Shown: positions 1-6,245 of the stretch, piece after piece
Layout: each line of letters begins with the position of its first letter
Position numbering within the stretch: the stretch's first letter is position 1
Assembly (NCBI GenBank): GCA_027084065.1
Contig: JALWLR010000026.1
Coordinates: 1 to 7,847 of the forward strand
Source: Helicobacteraceae bacterium
GTDB taxonomy: Bacteria > Campylobacterota > Campylobacteria > Campylobacterales > Sulfurimonadaceae
DNA length: 7,847 nucleotides
Reading direction: 5' to 3'
Position numbers and translations under genes: made by a program
The notes under the pieces: model-generated
Told to the model about the DNA's origin: nothing
What the model saw: the letters and a program-made list of their open reading frames with translations, nothing else
The model's database searches: none

Positions 1-793
1 TATGAAGCATCAAAGTAGGCATCCATGAAGCTTTGGAGTATCGTTTTGCACTCTCTTTAAAGTAAGCAAGCGCTGTAGCGTAATCTCTTCTGTAGTAGTA
101 AATTTCTCCAAGTTTAAAAGAGCTTCTAGCAGGTTTGTAGTTATGCGCCAAAAGGTACTTGTAGTAATCAATCGCTTTTGTATAGTGCTTTTTCGCATAG
201 GCTCTTTCCGCACGCTTTAAGATTTCTGCGTTTGAGAGATTTTTCAAAGAATCTGATGAGGAGGCAGAGAGTTTTTTCAGTTCCGACGCCACAAGCTTCT
301 TAAAATTGTTGAAATTCTCCACTACTTTTTTCAGCTCTTCTTTGGAGACATAATCTTTTTGTAATTGATTTAAAGAGCTGTTTATATCATGAAGCGACTC
401 TTGTAGATGAGTAATGTTTTCACGATTTTGCGTCAAGAGCTCTTCGACTCTTTTTTCATAAAGATCGATATTGTTTTGTTCATTCTGTAAGGCTGTGGAA
501 AGTTTTTGTAACTCAATATCAAGCGTGTGATTCTTTTGGGCAAGCCCCTCAAGAATCGTCTGAAGTCCGTCAATTCGCTCACGTAATGAATTGACTTGAT
601 TTTCTTGTGTATTTGTTTTTACTTCAACATGCTGTAACTGCTTCTTTGTCTCTAGTAAAACTTTTTCTTCCGGCGTCAATCCGTAAGGAGAAGGGCTCTC
701 CAAATCTCCGGCACCGTATGCTGACGGTTCGGAAGCATATAGACATGAGCTACATGCAAGAACCGCACTAAAAAAATAGTTTGTAAATTTCAT
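1..793 (-). CDS. cpoB: Cell division coordinator CpoB (YbgF), Tol-Pal accessory protein, C-terminus cut off by window edge
   Basis: The frame stays open from ATG at 793 to the left edge, giving 264 complete codons and no stop; the C-terminus lies outside the window. The start is fixed because an in-frame TGA lies three codons upstream (800-802). Residues 1-20 form a signal peptide (MKFTNYFFSAVLACSSCLYA), probably cleaved after A20; C14 in VLAC makes a lipoprotein alternative possible but the lipobox is poor. Residues about 42-175 are heptad-rich, Gln/Glu/Leu/Lys-rich coiled coil. From about 188 (NAEILKRAERAYAKKHYTKA) there are TPR-type helices, with a second repeat near 225-250 (KLGEIYYYRRDYATALAYFK). 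In E. coli, CpoB is periplasmic, binds TolA and links outer-membrane constriction to septal peptidoglycan synthesis. Here it follows pal by 13 nt, has only a weak Shine-Dalgarno and is probably co-transcribed with pal. The family call rests on coiled coil plus TPR architecture and position. Confidence 0.88.
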   Translation of the reverse strand, partial: MKFTNYFFSAVLACSSCLYASEPSAYGAGDLESPSPYGLTPEEKVLLETKKQLQHVEVKTNTQENQVNSLRERIDGLQTILEGLAQKNHTLDIELQKLSTALQNEQNNIDLYEKRVEELLTQNRENITHLQESLHDINSSLNQLQKDYVSKEELKKVVENFNNFKKLVASELKKLSASSSDSLKNLSNAEILKRAERAYAKKHYTKAIDYYKYLLAHNYKPARSSFKLGEIYYYRRDYATALAYFKESAKRYSKASWMPTLMLH

Positions 794-806
794 CGAATTT
801 CAACAC

Positions 807-1382
807 TTACGGAAGAACTTTGAAATCTACTCTTCTATTTTTTGCCCAACACTCTTTTGTGTGTTCCGTACAAACGGGGTTACTTTCTCCATAACTAATA
901 AGTGTCAAACGCTTCGTATCGACTCCATGTGCTACAAGACCCTGCTTTACAGATTTTGCACGTTTTAGACCAAGTGCGAAGTTATATTCATCACTTCCCC
1001 ATTCATCACAGTTACCTTCAAGTCTTATTTTTAACTCTGCCGGTGCCTCTTTTGCGATTTTTGCATCCTCTTCCAACAATGGCTGCTGATCCGGTCTGAT
1101 GTTATACTTGTCAAAATCGAAATGGATCGTTTTAAACTTGGACTGAAGCTCTTCCATACTCATCTCGTTTGTTTGAGACTTAGCAACATTTTCACTGCCG
1201 ACCTCTTGCATATCGGAGCTTACCTCTTCCGTTGCAACTTCCTGAGCTTCGCCTGCATTACTGTTTTGTTCTTGTTGTACAGTTGTTTCCGTACTTTTTT
1301 GGTCTACTGCCGGCTGTTTTGAACTACATCCGCTCAACAGCAAAATTGCTACTGCAACACTAGAAAATATCGTCTTTTTCAT
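807..1382 (-). CDS. pal: Peptidoglycan-associated outer-membrane lipoprotein Pal
   Basis: This 191-residue protein is the outer-membrane lipoprotein of the Tol-Pal system. A lipoprotein signal peptide ends in the lipobox LSGC, with lipidation expected at C19. Residues about 22-75 are a Gln/Glu/Ser/Thr-rich flexible linker. Residues about 84-191 are an OmpA-like peptidoglycan-binding domain, with IHFDFDKYNIRP (86-97), EGNCDEWGSDEYN (122-134, binding loop), LGLKRAKSV (138-146), ISYGESNP (162-169) and KNRRVDF (181-187). By family knowledge the loop aspartate and the NRR arginine contact the meso-diaminopimelate peptide. Three cysteines lie in the mature domain (C125, C171, C178); the close C171/C178 pair could form a disulfide. 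The ATG at 1382 has AAAAGG 6 nt upstream, and its own promoter-like element lies in the 60-nt spacer after tolB. Length and motifs are normal for Campylobacterota Pal. Confidence 0.96.
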   Translation of the reverse strand: MKKTIFSSVAVAILLLSGCSSKQPAVDQKSTETTVQQEQNSNAGEAQEVATEEVSSDMQEVGSENVAKSQTNEMSMEELQSKFKTIHFDFDKYNIRPDQQPLLEEDAKIAKEAPAELKIRLEGNCDEWGSDEYNFALGLKRAKSVKQGLVAHGVDTKRLTLISYGESNPVCTEHTKECWAKNRRVDFKVLP

Positions 1383-1388
1383 TGCATG

Positions 1389-1397
1389 CCTTTTCTT
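1389..1397 (-). promoter_or_regulatory. Ribosome binding site of pal
   Basis: The minus strand reads AAGAAAAGG, 6 nt upstream of the pal ATG. It is a partial Shine-Dalgarno match (AAAAGG) at a good distance. It lies downstream of the predicted promoter, so a transcript starting there would carry it in a leader of about 26-28 nt. Confidence 0.6.
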
Positions 1398-1415
1398 CTA
1401 ATTTCAATGTCGGAT

Positions 1416-1424
1416 ATTATACCA
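1416..1424 (-). promoter_or_regulatory. Extended -10 sigma70 promoter for pal-cpoB
   Basis: In the only sizeable spacer of the cluster (60 nt, 1383-1442) the minus strand contains TGGTATAAT, a perfect match to the extended -10 consensus TGnTATAAT. The bases about 17 nt further upstream (near 1439-1444) do not resemble TTGACA, but the intervening sequence is AT-rich. By established knowledge of Helicobacter and Campylobacter transcript start maps, housekeeping promoters there rely on an extended -10 with AT-rich upstream periodicity rather than a -35 box. Transcription would start near 1408-1410, leaving a leader of about 26-28 nt before pal. That it is active is inference. Confidence 0.62.
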
Positions 1425-1442
1425 AAGTTTCATTAATTAACG

Positions 1443-2693
1443 CTACCAGTCTAACGACTGAATGCGTCCATGTTTGACCGGGAAAAGATAATTTTTATTG
1501 TAAGTAAGTCGAATAACCCCTATGGCGCTTTGATTTTTATAATTTTTAATGAACAAAATAGCCTTTCCATCTTTTGAAAATCTTGGAAATTCATTAATAC
1601 CGGTGGCTGTCAATCTTCGAATAAAATCACTATTAAGAGAAATCAAATGAAGATTGAATGTATTTTTCGAGAAGATGTTGGAACTCTCTCTTGCTTTGTA
1701 GACAATATAGTTTCCATGCACACTACATGCAGAATTGGTTTTTCCATAGTAAACAAGCTGTTCGACACTACTTCCTTCAATCGCTTTCATAAATATGTTC
1801 GGATAGCCTAAACGGTCTGAAATAAATACTATTTTGTCCGTACCTAAAAACTGTCCACCGACATCAATACCGCTAAATGTAGTCAAACGTCGAAAACTAC
1901 GTTTGGCGGTATCGTAGAGATAAATATCCGGCTGAGAATCGGGAGCCATAGTTACAAGCAGCTTTTTACCGTCATCACGAACATCTGAGCAGACTATCAT
2001 TCCCTCACTCGAAGCTACAGGAGTTATTTTACCCCGGCGAATATCAAAATACTTCAATGTCGGTTTTTTGCCATCCATAGAGGTAAAATAGATTGCATCT
2101 TGGCGTGACGTCGCCCATTTTGGAAAGATGTTGAATCCCCCTTTTAAAATAGTATGCTGATAAGTCAGCGTATAATCTGAGACGACAATTTCACTTTTTA
2201 GCGGAGCAACTACTTTTGCAAAAACAACTCTACGTTTTATCCATCCTATGTCCTCGCCACCCATATATTTGTTTACGTCGTATGCAATTGCATGTGCCAA
2301 AAAAACATATGCACTCTTTTTAGAAATTTTATAATTTTTTCTAAATACGGTATTAGCATGCTCTATCAGTTTTACTTCGACATTAAGTTTTCCGGCATCG
2401 TCTTCAAACATTTTATAACGAAGGACATAATCTTTATCTTTATTTTCGACAACGACATCTGTGGCTTTGAAGTATGTCAAGCGTCTGTGCTTATCTACAT
2501 TGAATAAAGAAAGTACATTCATATCTGCAAAGAGTGCTTTAAAAAATCGCATTTTAAAACTATCACTATAGGTTATTGAAGCATCCTCTATAGCAAGTGA
2601 AGGGAGTGTCGTAACACTTTTTTTGACCTCTATAGTTAAATCGGTTGCAAAAAGAGTTGCAACAAGCAATATATACAAAATGATTTTTTTCAT
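1443..2693 (-). CDS. tolB: Tol-Pal system periplasmic beta-propeller protein TolB
   Basis: This 416-residue protein is close in length to E. coli TolB (430). Residues 1-16 are a Sec signal peptide (MKKIILYILLVATLFA), cleaved before TDLT; the first mature residues are where TolB proteins bind TolA. Residues about 20-165 form the N-terminal domain (conserved FKALFADMNVLSLFNV at 51-66). From about 185 to 400 there are WD40-like beta-propeller blades with the repeated pattern of a Pro/Ser loop followed by paired strands: PKWATSRQDAIYFTS (191-205), VRDDGKKLLVTM (238-249), DKIVFISDRLGYPNIF (286-301) and FPRFSKDGKAILFIK (369-383). TolB binds Pal and TolA in the periplasm and cycles Pal between TolB and peptidoglycan. 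The ATG at 2693 lies 2 nt after the tolA stop and has a strong AGAAGGAG ribosome site inside the tolA end, indicating coupled translation. It ends in IQSLDW. Confidence 0.95.
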   Translation of the reverse strand: MKKIILYILLVATLFATDLTIEVKKSVTTLPSLAIEDASITYSDSFKMRFFKALFADMNVLSLFNVDKHRRLTYFKATDVVVENKDKDYVLRYKMFEDDAGKLNVEVKLIEHANTVFRKNYKISKKSAYVFLAHAIAYDVNKYMGGEDIGWIKRRVVFAKVVAPLKSEIVVSDYTLTYQHTILKGGFNIFPKWATSRQDAIYFTSMDGKKPTLKYFDIRRGKITPVASSEGMIVCSDVRDDGKKLLVTMAPDSQPDIYLYDTAKRSFRRLTTFSGIDVGGQFLGTDKIVFISDRLGYPNIFMKAIEGSSVEQLVYYGKTNSACSVHGNYIVYKARESSNIFSKNTFNLHLISLNSDFIRRLTATGINEFPRFSKDGKAILFIKNYKNQSAIGVIRLTYNKNYLFPVKHGRIQSLDW

Positions 2694-2695
2694 TT

Positions 2696-3478
2696 TTACT
2701 CCTTCTCTTCAGGCTTTAATATTATTATAATACGAGCATTCTCATTTTTCGGATTGGATGGAAAAATTTCATTTTGAATGCGCTTTTTAATTCTATCTAC
2801 CTCTTCATTCAACGCCATAGAAGCCGAATAGTTCAGTATCCGAAAATCAAGAACTTTACCTAACGGACTGAGTTCGATAACAGCTTTTACCTTGTAGCCC
2901 TCAGTATTTGGCGGTGGGAAAAAATTGTTGTAAACGATTGCATGAATTTTAGCGGAATACTCATTTACCTCCTCACCGCTGGACGTTGCACGCTCTTTAC
3001 TTCCCGATTCGGCTTCTGTTAGATCATTGTGCGGAGTCTTTTCCTCGGCAGTATCTAAAAGATCGACTCTTTTTTGAATTTCTGCAAGCCGTTTTGCATC
3101 GATTTTCGGCTTTTTCTTCACGTGTGTATCTATCTTTTTCGTCCATACGTTGTTAAAAAGAGAATCAATATCTACGTTCTCATTAACGGCATCTACATGT
3201 TTTCTAACTGTTTTTTTTATTTTTGCAACACTTTTTTTGGGACTTTTTTTGATCTGAGGATTTTTTCTAAAAGGGCTATTTCGCTTTTGCTGTTGTTTAG
3301 GAAGCGGTACCGCTTCTAAAGAGATAGAGACATAATGCTTTTTTTCCATGCCATATGTTTTTACATGAGTAACACGAAACAGCATTATCGCAAACAAGAA
3401 ACATAGAATCAAGAAAAACGAAATTGCTATGAGACCGCTTAGAAAAAAAAGCTTTTTCTCATCAACCTGAGGTAGCAA
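2696..3478 (-). CDS. tolA: TolA, inner-membrane energy transducer of the Tol-Pal system (TonB_C-like domain)
   Basis: This 260-residue protein is shorter than E. coli TolA (421) but has the same three-part layout. One N-terminal membrane helix spans about 10-34 (LFFLSGLIAISFFLILCFLF onward). A long charged middle of about 60-170 is rich in Lys and Gln and includes DIDSLFNNVWTKKI (103-116). A C-terminal globular TolA/TonB-like domain spans about 172-260 (YSAKIHAIVYNNFFPPP, AVIELSPLGKVLDFRIL, IIIILKP). It would carry force from the TolQ-TolR motor to TolB-Pal across the periplasm. The start taken is TTG at 3478, overlapping exbD by 17 nt, with CAGAGG 6 nt upstream; the first in-frame ATG comes after the membrane helix. 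An ATG at 3462 overlaps the exbD stop (TGATG) but is in another frame that ends after seven codons at a T8 run. TolA versus a TonB paralogue is decided by tolB-pal next door. Confidence 0.9.
   Translation of the reverse strand: MLPQVDEKKLFFLSGLIAISFFLILCFLFAIMLFRVTHVKTYGMEKKHYVSISLEAVPLPKQQQKRNSPFRKNPQIKKSPKKSVAKIKKTVRKHVDAVNENVDIDSLFNNVWTKKIDTHVKKKPKIDAKRLAEIQKRVDLLDTAEEKTPHNDLTEAESGSKERATSSGEEVNEYSAKIHAIVYNNFFPPPNTEGYKVKAVIELSPLGKVLDFRILNYSASMALNEEVDRIKKRIQNEIFPSNPKNENARIIIILKPEEKE
2699..2706 (-). promoter_or_regulatory. Strong ribosome binding site of tolB, inside the end of tolA
   Basis: The minus strand reads AGAAGGAG, the best Shine-Dalgarno match in the window, 5 nt before the tolB ATG. 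It overlaps the last codons of tolA (encoding EKE). It fixes the tolB start and suggests that TolB is made in higher amounts than the upstream inner-membrane subunits, which have weaker sites. Confidence 0.8.
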
Positions 3479-3851
3479 GAGAAACCTCTGTAAATCCGGC
3501 TTGTTTTACTGCAGATAGAATTGACATAACAGTTCCATAATCAAGTCTTTTGTCTGCACTTATCAGTACACTTGCTTTTAAATTGAGTTTTTTCGCATAA
3601 TTGTAAAAGTTGTCGGCAAATGCATTCAGCTGGAAAATCTCTTTATTGACCTTTACAACGCCCTCTTTGTTGACAGTTATATGCACGGGAGGCAGTTTTT
3701 CAACCTGTTTCGATGTTGAACCTTGCGGCAGCATCACACTCTCTTCAAAGACGATGTTAGGCGCAATAACCATCAAAATAGCCAGCAAAACAAGCATTAT
3801 ATCCACCATAGGTGTAATGTTGAGTTCCGGCTTCTCATCCCAGTCGTACAT
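3462..3851 (-). CDS. tolR: ExbD/TolR family biopolymer transport protein
   Basis: This 129-residue protein is one partner of the proton-driven stator. It has a short cytoplasmic N-terminus, one membrane helix (about 13-33) and a periplasmic domain (about 40-129). The helix carries the family's conserved proton-binding aspartate, D17, in LNITPMVDIMLVLL. The periplasmic part includes LPPVHITVNKEGVVKVN, VLISADKRLDYGTVMSIL and KQAGFTEVSLA, typical of ExbD/TolR. The length is similar to E. coli TolR (142) and ExbD (141). ExbD and TolR cannot be told apart by sequence alone here; the adjacent tolA-tolB-pal genes favour TolR, while many Campylobacterota genomes are annotated exbD. The gene follows exbB after 2 nt and its end overlaps the TTG start of tolA by 17 nt, so stator and transducer are probably made together. 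Confidence 0.95.
   Translation of the reverse strand: MYDWDEKPELNITPMVDIMLVLLAILMVIAPNIVFEESVMLPQGSTSKQVEKLPPVHITVNKEGVVKVNKEIFQLNAFADNFYNYAKKLNLKASVLISADKRLDYGTVMSILSAVKQAGFTEVSLATSG
3485..3490 (-). promoter_or_regulatory. Ribosome binding site supporting the TTG start of tolA
   Basis: The minus strand reads CAGAGG, 6 nt before the TTG at 3478, within the exbD coding sequence. The competing ATG at 3462 has only AGG three bases before it, which is too close for efficient initiation. This spacing is the main evidence for the TTG start. Confidence 0.55.
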
Positions 3852-3853
3852 TT

Positions 3854-4423
3854 TCAGCTCACATGTTGCGCTAATAGAGATTCACTTTGCATCTGTATAA
3901 GGTTGATCGTTTCATAAGATTTTCTTTTTAAAATCTGATGATATGTATAAGCGAAAACCGCAACGAATATCCCCGCTGCAGTCGCGATAAGCGCATCTGC
4001 AACACCATTTGCAATAATGCTCATACCGCCCGTCGTCGTACCAATATGCGCAAAGGTATCGAGTATAGAAACAACCGTTCCAAAAAGACCTATAAAAGGT
4101 GCAGTAGAAGCGACAATGGAGAGAAACGTCATCCCTTTTGTCGCCTCTTTCGTCGCTGATAGTAGTGCAAGTGAAAAAAGATCCTTATTTAAACTATTTT
4201 CACTTTTGATAAAATAGTTCAAATAAGAGTTTTTAGAAACACTTTGAGCACCAAGCAAGAGAGCCTCTAACGATTCTTTTTCTGCAGCATACCAATTTTT
4301 AATAGTGAAATATCTATAAAAAAAGACCCAATTGATAGCTATGAAGTAGAGTGCCAGAAAAAAAAGCACACCCAGCGTAACCGGGTGCGATTTAAGATAA
4401 AAATCTATGAGATTGTTCAACAT
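3854..4423 (-). CDS. tolQ: MotA/TolQ/ExbB family proton channel protein
   Basis: This 189-residue inner-membrane protein forms the proton channel with the ExbD/TolR product. Three membrane helices are visible: about 15-38, 98-121 and 138-164. The conserved core is present: STAPFIGLFGTVVSILDTF (106-124) and NGVADALIATAAGIFVAVFA (139-158), with T116 and T148 in the positions of the pore-lining threonines of the family. It is shorter than E. coli TolQ (230) because the cytoplasmic loop between helices 1 and 2 is small, a form common in Campylobacterota ExbB. Neighbouring tolA-tolB-pal favours a TolQ role; by sequence alone ExbB is equally possible. The ATG at 4423 follows the atpC TAG with no spacer and no clear Shine-Dalgarno site, so translation probably depends on ribosomes finishing atpC. 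Confidence 0.94.
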   Translation of the reverse strand: MLNNLIDFYLKSHPVTLGVLFFLALYFIAINWVFFYRYFTIKNWYAAEKESLEALLLGAQSVSKNSYLNYFIKSENSLNKDLFSLALLSATKEATKGMTFLSIVASTAPFIGLFGTVVSILDTFAHIGTTTGGMSIIANGVADALIATAAGIFVAVFAYTYHQILKRKSYETINLIQMQSESLLAQHVS

Positions 4424-4816
4424 CTACAAAAGACTTTTTGCAGCTGTTTCAATCTTAGCAGATGCTGCAGCAATAGCGGTACCGGAATCCGCAATGTCAT
4501 TGAGAAGCTGTTTTGCCTCTTCCAATGCCTTGGAAATTTCACTTTCACTTTCTCCGCGAATAGCTACGGCACCCTCTGCAAGTACGACGACTTTTTCTTC
4601 GTCGACTTGCACGACACCCCAGTTTATTAGAACTGATTCTACTTTTTTATCCTCTTTCTCGATGTCGATGACTCCACTTGTAAGTAGCGTTGTCAAACTT
4701 GCATGATTGGCAAGGACACCAAACTCTCCCTCTTCTCCAGGAAGAGTTACAGAACGGACTTTCCCACTGAAAATTTGTCCGTTAGGAGTGAGGATCTCGA
4801 GTGTAAACGTATCCAT
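4424..4816 (-). CDS. atpC: F1F0 ATP synthase epsilon subunit
   Basis: This 130-residue protein is the epsilon subunit of the F1 central stalk; it joins gamma to the c-ring and can inhibit ATP hydrolysis through its C-terminal helices. Residues 1-88 form the beta-sandwich domain with the family motifs LEILTPNGQIFSGKV (6-20), LPGEEGEFGVLANHA (25-39) and NWGVVQVDEEKVVVLAE (65-81). Residues about 92-130 are the helical hairpin (ISKALEEAKQLLNDI, then an Ala-rich helix). At 130 residues it is slightly shorter than E. coli epsilon (139); an I(L)DxxRA-type ATP-binding motif as in Bacillus epsilon is not apparent. The ATG at 4816 has AAAGGA 5 nt upstream, 20 nt after the atpD stop. It is the last ATP synthase gene and abuts exbB/tolQ directly. 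Confidence 0.96.
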   Translation of the reverse strand: MDTFTLEILTPNGQIFSGKVRSVTLPGEEGEFGVLANHASLTTLLTSGVIDIEKEDKKVESVLINWGVVQVDEEKVVVLAEGAVAIRGESESEISKALEEAKQLLNDIADSGTAIAAASAKIETAAKSLL

Positions 4817-4821
4817 TACAG

Positions 4822-4827
4822 TCCTTT
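4822..4827 (-). promoter_or_regulatory. Ribosome binding site of atpC
   Basis: The minus strand reads AAAGGA in the 20-nt spacer between atpD and atpC, 5 nt before the atpC ATG. It supports the start at 4816. Confidence 0.6.
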
Positions 4828-4836
4828 AATGAGTTA

Positions 4837-6234
4837 CTATTTTGACTTTTCCGCTTTTTCTATAGCCTCGTCAATTGATCCAACCATATAGAAAGCATTC
4901 TCCGGAAGATGATCGTACTCACCCTCTAGAATTCCTTTAAAACCTTTGATAGTATCTTCAAGGCTTACGTATTTACCAGGTGCACCTGTGAAGACCTCTG
5001 CAACGAAGAACGGCTGAGAAAGGAATTTTTCGATCTTTCTTGCACGCTCAACTACCGCTTTATCCTCTTCACTGAGTTCATCCATACCGAGAATTGCGAT
5101 GATGTCTTGCAAGTCTTTGTACTTCTGAAGTGTTTGTTGAACCCCACGAGCTACTTTATAGTGCTCTTCACCGATGATCTGCGGATCAAGCAATCTTGAT
5201 GTAGAGTCAAGTGGATCGACTGCCGGATAGATACCTTTTTCAGCGATTTTACGGTTAAGAACCGTCGTTGCATCAAGGTGAGCAAAAACAGATGCAGGAG
5301 CCGGGTCAGTCAAGTCATCCGCAGGAACGTAAACTGCCTGAACAGATGTAATAGATCCATCTTTTGTTGATGTAATACGATCTTGAAGCGCACCCATCTC
5401 ACGTGCAAGTGTCGGCTGATAACCAACCGCTGAAGGGATACGTCCAAGAAGTGCAGACATTTCTGAACCAGACTGAGCAAAACGGAAGATGTTGTCTATA
5501 AACATAAGAACATCAAGTTTTTGCTCATCACGGAAGTACTCAGCCATTGTAAGACCAGTAAGAGCGATTCTGTTTCTCGCACCTGGAGGCTCATTCATTT
5601 GACCGTAGCACAGTGCAACTTTATCCAAAACATTCGATTCGAGCATTTCGTGATAAAGGTCGTTCCCTTCACGAGTTCTTTCGCCAACACCAGCAAAGAC
5701 AGAAAGTCCATCATGTCCGTGTGCAACGTTGTGAATGAGTTCCATAATGATAACTGTTTTACCAACACCGGCCCCTCCGAAGAGTCCTACTTTACCACCC
5801 TTTGCATATGGAGCAAGAAGATCGACAACTTTGATACCTGTTTCAAACATCTCAGTTTTTGTAGACTGGTCTACCAATTTTGGCGGCTCTCTGTGAATAG
5901 ACCACATTGGAGCGTCTGTGACCTGATCTTTACCGTCAATCGTTTCACCGATTACGTTAAAGATACGCCCAAGAACTTTTTCTCCAACAGGTACTTTGAT
6001 CGGAGCTCCAGTTGCAACTGCATCCTGACCTCTTACCAAACCTTCTGTCATATCCATTGCAATCGTTCTAACACGACCGTCACCTAGGTGAGCGGCGACT
6101 TCGAGAACAAGACGTCTTTCCGTCCCGTCTTCTTCTTTTACTTTCACTTCCAATGCTTCGTTGATTACGGGGAGGTATCCCTCGAAATCGACATCCACAA
6201 CCGGACCCATAACTTGGCTGATTTTTCCTATCAT
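4837..6234 (-). CDS. atpD: F1F0 ATP synthase catalytic beta subunit
   Basis: The beta subunit holds the catalytic sites for ATP synthesis and hydrolysis in F1. With the start at 6234 it is 465 residues: MIGKISQVMGPVVDVDFEG. Visible motifs are the Walker A loop GGAGVGKT (153-160), the catalytic glutamate E185 and R186 in GERTREG, the Walker B strand VLMFID (242-247), the DELSEED torque motif (385-391) and the ATP synthase signature PAVDPLDSTS (about 337-346). All key residues are intact. The longest open frame starts at 6249 (MMEKN before MIGK) and would overlap the atpG stop as ATGA. I prefer 6234 because GGAG lies 6 nt before it and because homologues begin at the same place. Beta lies between gamma and epsilon, the standard bacterial order. 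Identification is certain; only the first five residues are open. Confidence 0.97.
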   Translation of the reverse strand: MIGKISQVMGPVVDVDFEGYLPVINEALEVKVKEEDGTERRLVLEVAAHLGDGRVRTIAMDMTEGLVRGQDAVATGAPIKVPVGEKVLGRIFNVIGETIDGKDQVTDAPMWSIHREPPKLVDQSTKTEMFETGIKVVDLLAPYAKGGKVGLFGGAGVGKTVIIMELIHNVAHGHDGLSVFAGVGERTREGNDLYHEMLESNVLDKVALCYGQMNEPPGARNRIALTGLTMAEYFRDEQKLDVLMFIDNIFRFAQSGSEMSALLGRIPSAVGYQPTLAREMGALQDRITSTKDGSITSVQAVYVPADDLTDPAPASVFAHLDATTVLNRKIAEKGIYPAVDPLDSTSRLLDPQIIGEEHYKVARGVQQTLQKYKDLQDIIAILGMDELSEEDKAVVERARKIEKFLSQPFFVAEVFTGAPGKYVSLEDTIKGFKGILEGEYDHLPENAFYMVGSIDEAIEKAEKSK

Positions 6235-6240
6235 ATTTTT

Positions 6241-6244
6241 CTCC
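6241..6244 (-). promoter_or_regulatory. Ribosome binding site deciding the atpD start
   Basis: The minus strand reads GGAG, 6 nt before the ATG at 6234. It lies inside the five-codon extension that the longer frame from 6249 would include, and the extension's own ATGs have no good site upstream. This argues for the 6234 start and for a short gap, not an overlap, after atpG. Confidence 0.6.
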
Positions 6245-6245
6245 A

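Noticed and set aside
10..213. Minus-strand open frame of 67 codons at the left end
   Set aside because: It lies out of frame inside cpoB, whose frame is open throughout with coherent signal peptide, coiled coil and TPR helices.
1406..1435. Short frame MKLWYNIRH in the tolB-pal spacer
   Set aside because: It is nine codons long, overlaps the -10 element and has no ribosome site; chance open frame.
1433..1440. TTAATTAA palindrome after tolB as a terminator or operator
   Set aside because: It is only 8 bp, all A/T, with no hairpin loop or T-tract; expected by chance in AT-rich DNA.
3442..3462. ATG overlapping the exbD stop (TGATG) as the plain start of tolA
   Set aside because: The frame reads only MRKSFFF before TAA; without a -1 shift it cannot encode TolA, and its ribosome site is too close. 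Kept only as a finding.
3854..4423. Truncated TolQ pseudogene, because the protein is shorter than E. coli TolQ
   Set aside because: All three membrane helices and both conserved core motifs are intact and the C-terminus is natural; short forms are usual in this lineage.
5521..6087. Plus-strand open frame of 188 codons opposite atpD
   Set aside because: It is antisense to a certain, highly conserved gene; composition (Cys, His, Phe, Ser-rich) is typical of a reverse-strand shadow and no domain is recognisable.
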